DNA from: Hydractinia symbiolongicarpus
Lineage: Eukaryota > Cnidaria > Hydrozoa > Anthoathecata > Hydractiniidae
Reading direction: 5' to 3'
Assembly (NCBI RefSeq): GCF_029227915.1
Contig: NC_079883.1
Coordinates: 18,788,001 to 18,852,000 of the forward strand
DNA: 64,000 nt
Shown: in pieces, positions 63,301 to 64,000 of the stretch
How positions within the stretch are numbered: the first letter of the stretch is position 1
Layout of the letters: each line of letters starts with the position of its first letter
The notes under the pieces: generated by a model
Seen by the model: only the letters and a program-made list of their open reading frames with translations
What the model was told of the DNA's origin: nothing
The model's database searches: none
Translations under genes and position numbers: made by a program

Positions 63301-64000
63301 TTACCATTGTTTCACATGCTCCGGAGGTACTTGAACATCCTCTGGTATCAGCATCAACTCTTCTGAAACAAAGCTCCACTCTGGCCCGTCTTGCAAGTAA
63401 TATAGCACACGGTTGTTTGGTTGCTGCTCGATATCGCCTAGCGGCTCAGCAAGAGCACGATCGAGTCTATACGTCTTTTTGCTCCACCAGGCGTCAGTAG
63501 CACGTCTTCTCGCATCACCGTGCTCTTCTCCAGGTTGTAGCAGGTACAAGTAAAGACCGTCCTCAGGTAGAGGCTTTTCTTGCTCCAGGCGATCTTTCGT
63601 AAGCGGTACCTCATCCATCTTGATCGCTTTTGAAGGTTTCATCCCGATCATGACAGTCTTGGTATTGTTCATGCTTTTCACGATAGTGTAAAGGTTTTTC
63701 ACCCATGTGGTACTAGTCTCTTCAGAGACCAACTCTTGCGCGTCCTGAGGTTTGAAAAGTCTCTCAGCGAGCACCTTGTTATAGGACTCGACAAAGGCTG
63801 TGAACGTATGGTGATATTTGGTGGTTGCGCGTTTAATCTCGACCCCTTTGCCCTCTAGCAGTTTTGTCACATCTAACTTGAACTCACCACCGTTGTCGCA
63901 CTGGAAGATCTTCGGATAGCGTAAAGGTCCTGCTTTGCCTCCGGGCTTCGCGTAAATGTCCTTTATCATGTCAGCGACTTCGCTGGCTTTCTTCGTTCTC
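63301..64000 (-). CDS. INT: Polinton integrase, C-terminal part (5' end beyond window)
   Basis: The frame is open to the window edge (RTKKASEVADMIKD at the edge). It contains the second catalytic Asp (QCDNGGEF) and the Glu (AFVESYNK). The first Asp lies outside. It has a complete C-terminal tail with a chromodomain-like segment (NNRVLYYLQDGPEWSFVSEE, MLIPEDVQVPPEHV), the part deleted in Polinton A. Relative to A there is a five-residue insertion after DIY (AKPGG). No damage is visible in this part. Confidence 0.92.
   Translation of the reverse strand, partial: RTKKASEVADMIKDIYAKPGGKAGPLRYPKIFQCDNGGEFKLDVTKLLEGKGVEIKRATTKYHHTFTAFVESYNKVLAERLFKPQDAQELVSEETSTTWVKNLYTIVKSMNNTKTVMIGMKPSKAIKMDEVPLTKDRLEQEKPLPEDGLYLYLLQPGEEHGDARRRATDAWWSKKTYRLDRALAEPLGDIEQQPNNRVLYYLQDGPEWSFVSEELMLIPEDVQVPPEHVKQW

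Larger units (their letters stand above)
54497..64000. mobile_element. Polinton/Maverick B, polB half (continues beyond the window)
   Basis: The gene order polB, IFDVVDTPAEA protein, single-span protein, small membrane protein, ATPase, BRO, integrase is exactly that of Polinton A read from its right end. The left boundary is an estimate, from a likely AGTAGGGAGG terminus near 54,497. The terminal zone 54,497-54,783 shares GCTGACATCAACAAA, CGCATGCGCAA and an AGGGAAATTCCCT palindrome with Polinton A's repeats. The capsid half and the other terminus lie outside. Confidence 0.9.

Noticed and set aside
1-64000. Bacterial or free viral genome origin
   Set aside because: Spliced host gene, MITEs, LINE, LTR element and satellites show animal chromosomal DNA. 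The virus-like genes sit within TIR-bounded Polintons.

Overview
The window is animal (metazoan) nuclear DNA, AT-rich and packed with transposons. The only recognisable host gene is an inositol-trisphosphate 3-kinase with seven visible exons and normal GT-AG introns (2777-8430). A hydrozoan cnidarian is my best guess. This rests on the Polinton types, including a VPDHFKTQEMC-repeat gene that I associate with Hydra-like genomes, on the THAP-DDE/SWIM elements and on the base composition. It is an inference, not proof.

Layout. 1-8430: host kinase gene, with small inverted-repeat transposons in its introns, including a 751-bp piggyBac-like MITE with TTAA duplications. 10,248-21,432: a very large inverted repeat. 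Its two 4,419-bp arms (10,541-14,959 and 17,014-21,432) match without a single indel wherever I could check, and flank a 2,054-bp spacer holding a DIRS-like reverse-transcriptase fragment. Each arm carries an internally deleted ISL2EU-like transposon: a SWIM-finger gene interrupted by a 595-bp MITE, facing a broken THAP/HTH transposase. 24,060-32,230: an 82-bp satellite array with diverged, longer ancestral units on both sides, interrupted by a third, shorter copy of the same transposon that contains a tRNA-like (SINE) segment.

33,848-48,549: a complete but decayed Polinton/Maverick (Polinton A) with ~235-bp terminal inverted repeats. It encodes a protein-primed DNA polymerase B, an HNH nuclease, membrane proteins, a packaging ATPase, a BRO/MSV199-like protein, a retroviral-type integrase, a double-jelly-roll major capsid protein and neighbouring structural genes. 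A truncated LINE sits inside polB. 49,170-54,132: a BEL/Pao LTR retrotransposon with intact LTRs and a perfect GGCAT target duplication, but no gag and a broken pol. About 54,497 to beyond 64,000: a second Polinton (B) in the opposite orientation, with the same gene order as A (polB, membrane proteins, ATPase, BRO, integrase). Its capsid half lies outside the window.

How the parts relate. The two Polintons share gene content, an AAATAAATG-type motif at most start codons and hairpins at gene ends, which together look like a virus-style expression system. Nearly every long gene in both has at least one frameshift or stop, so they appear to be fossils, although some breaks lie in homopolymers and could be sequencing errors. 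The most distinctive protein feature is a 99-residue, 23-cysteine block inside Polinton B's polymerase, where Polinton A has only 27 residues and 8 cysteines. I recognised no Polinton-type cysteine protease gene in A.
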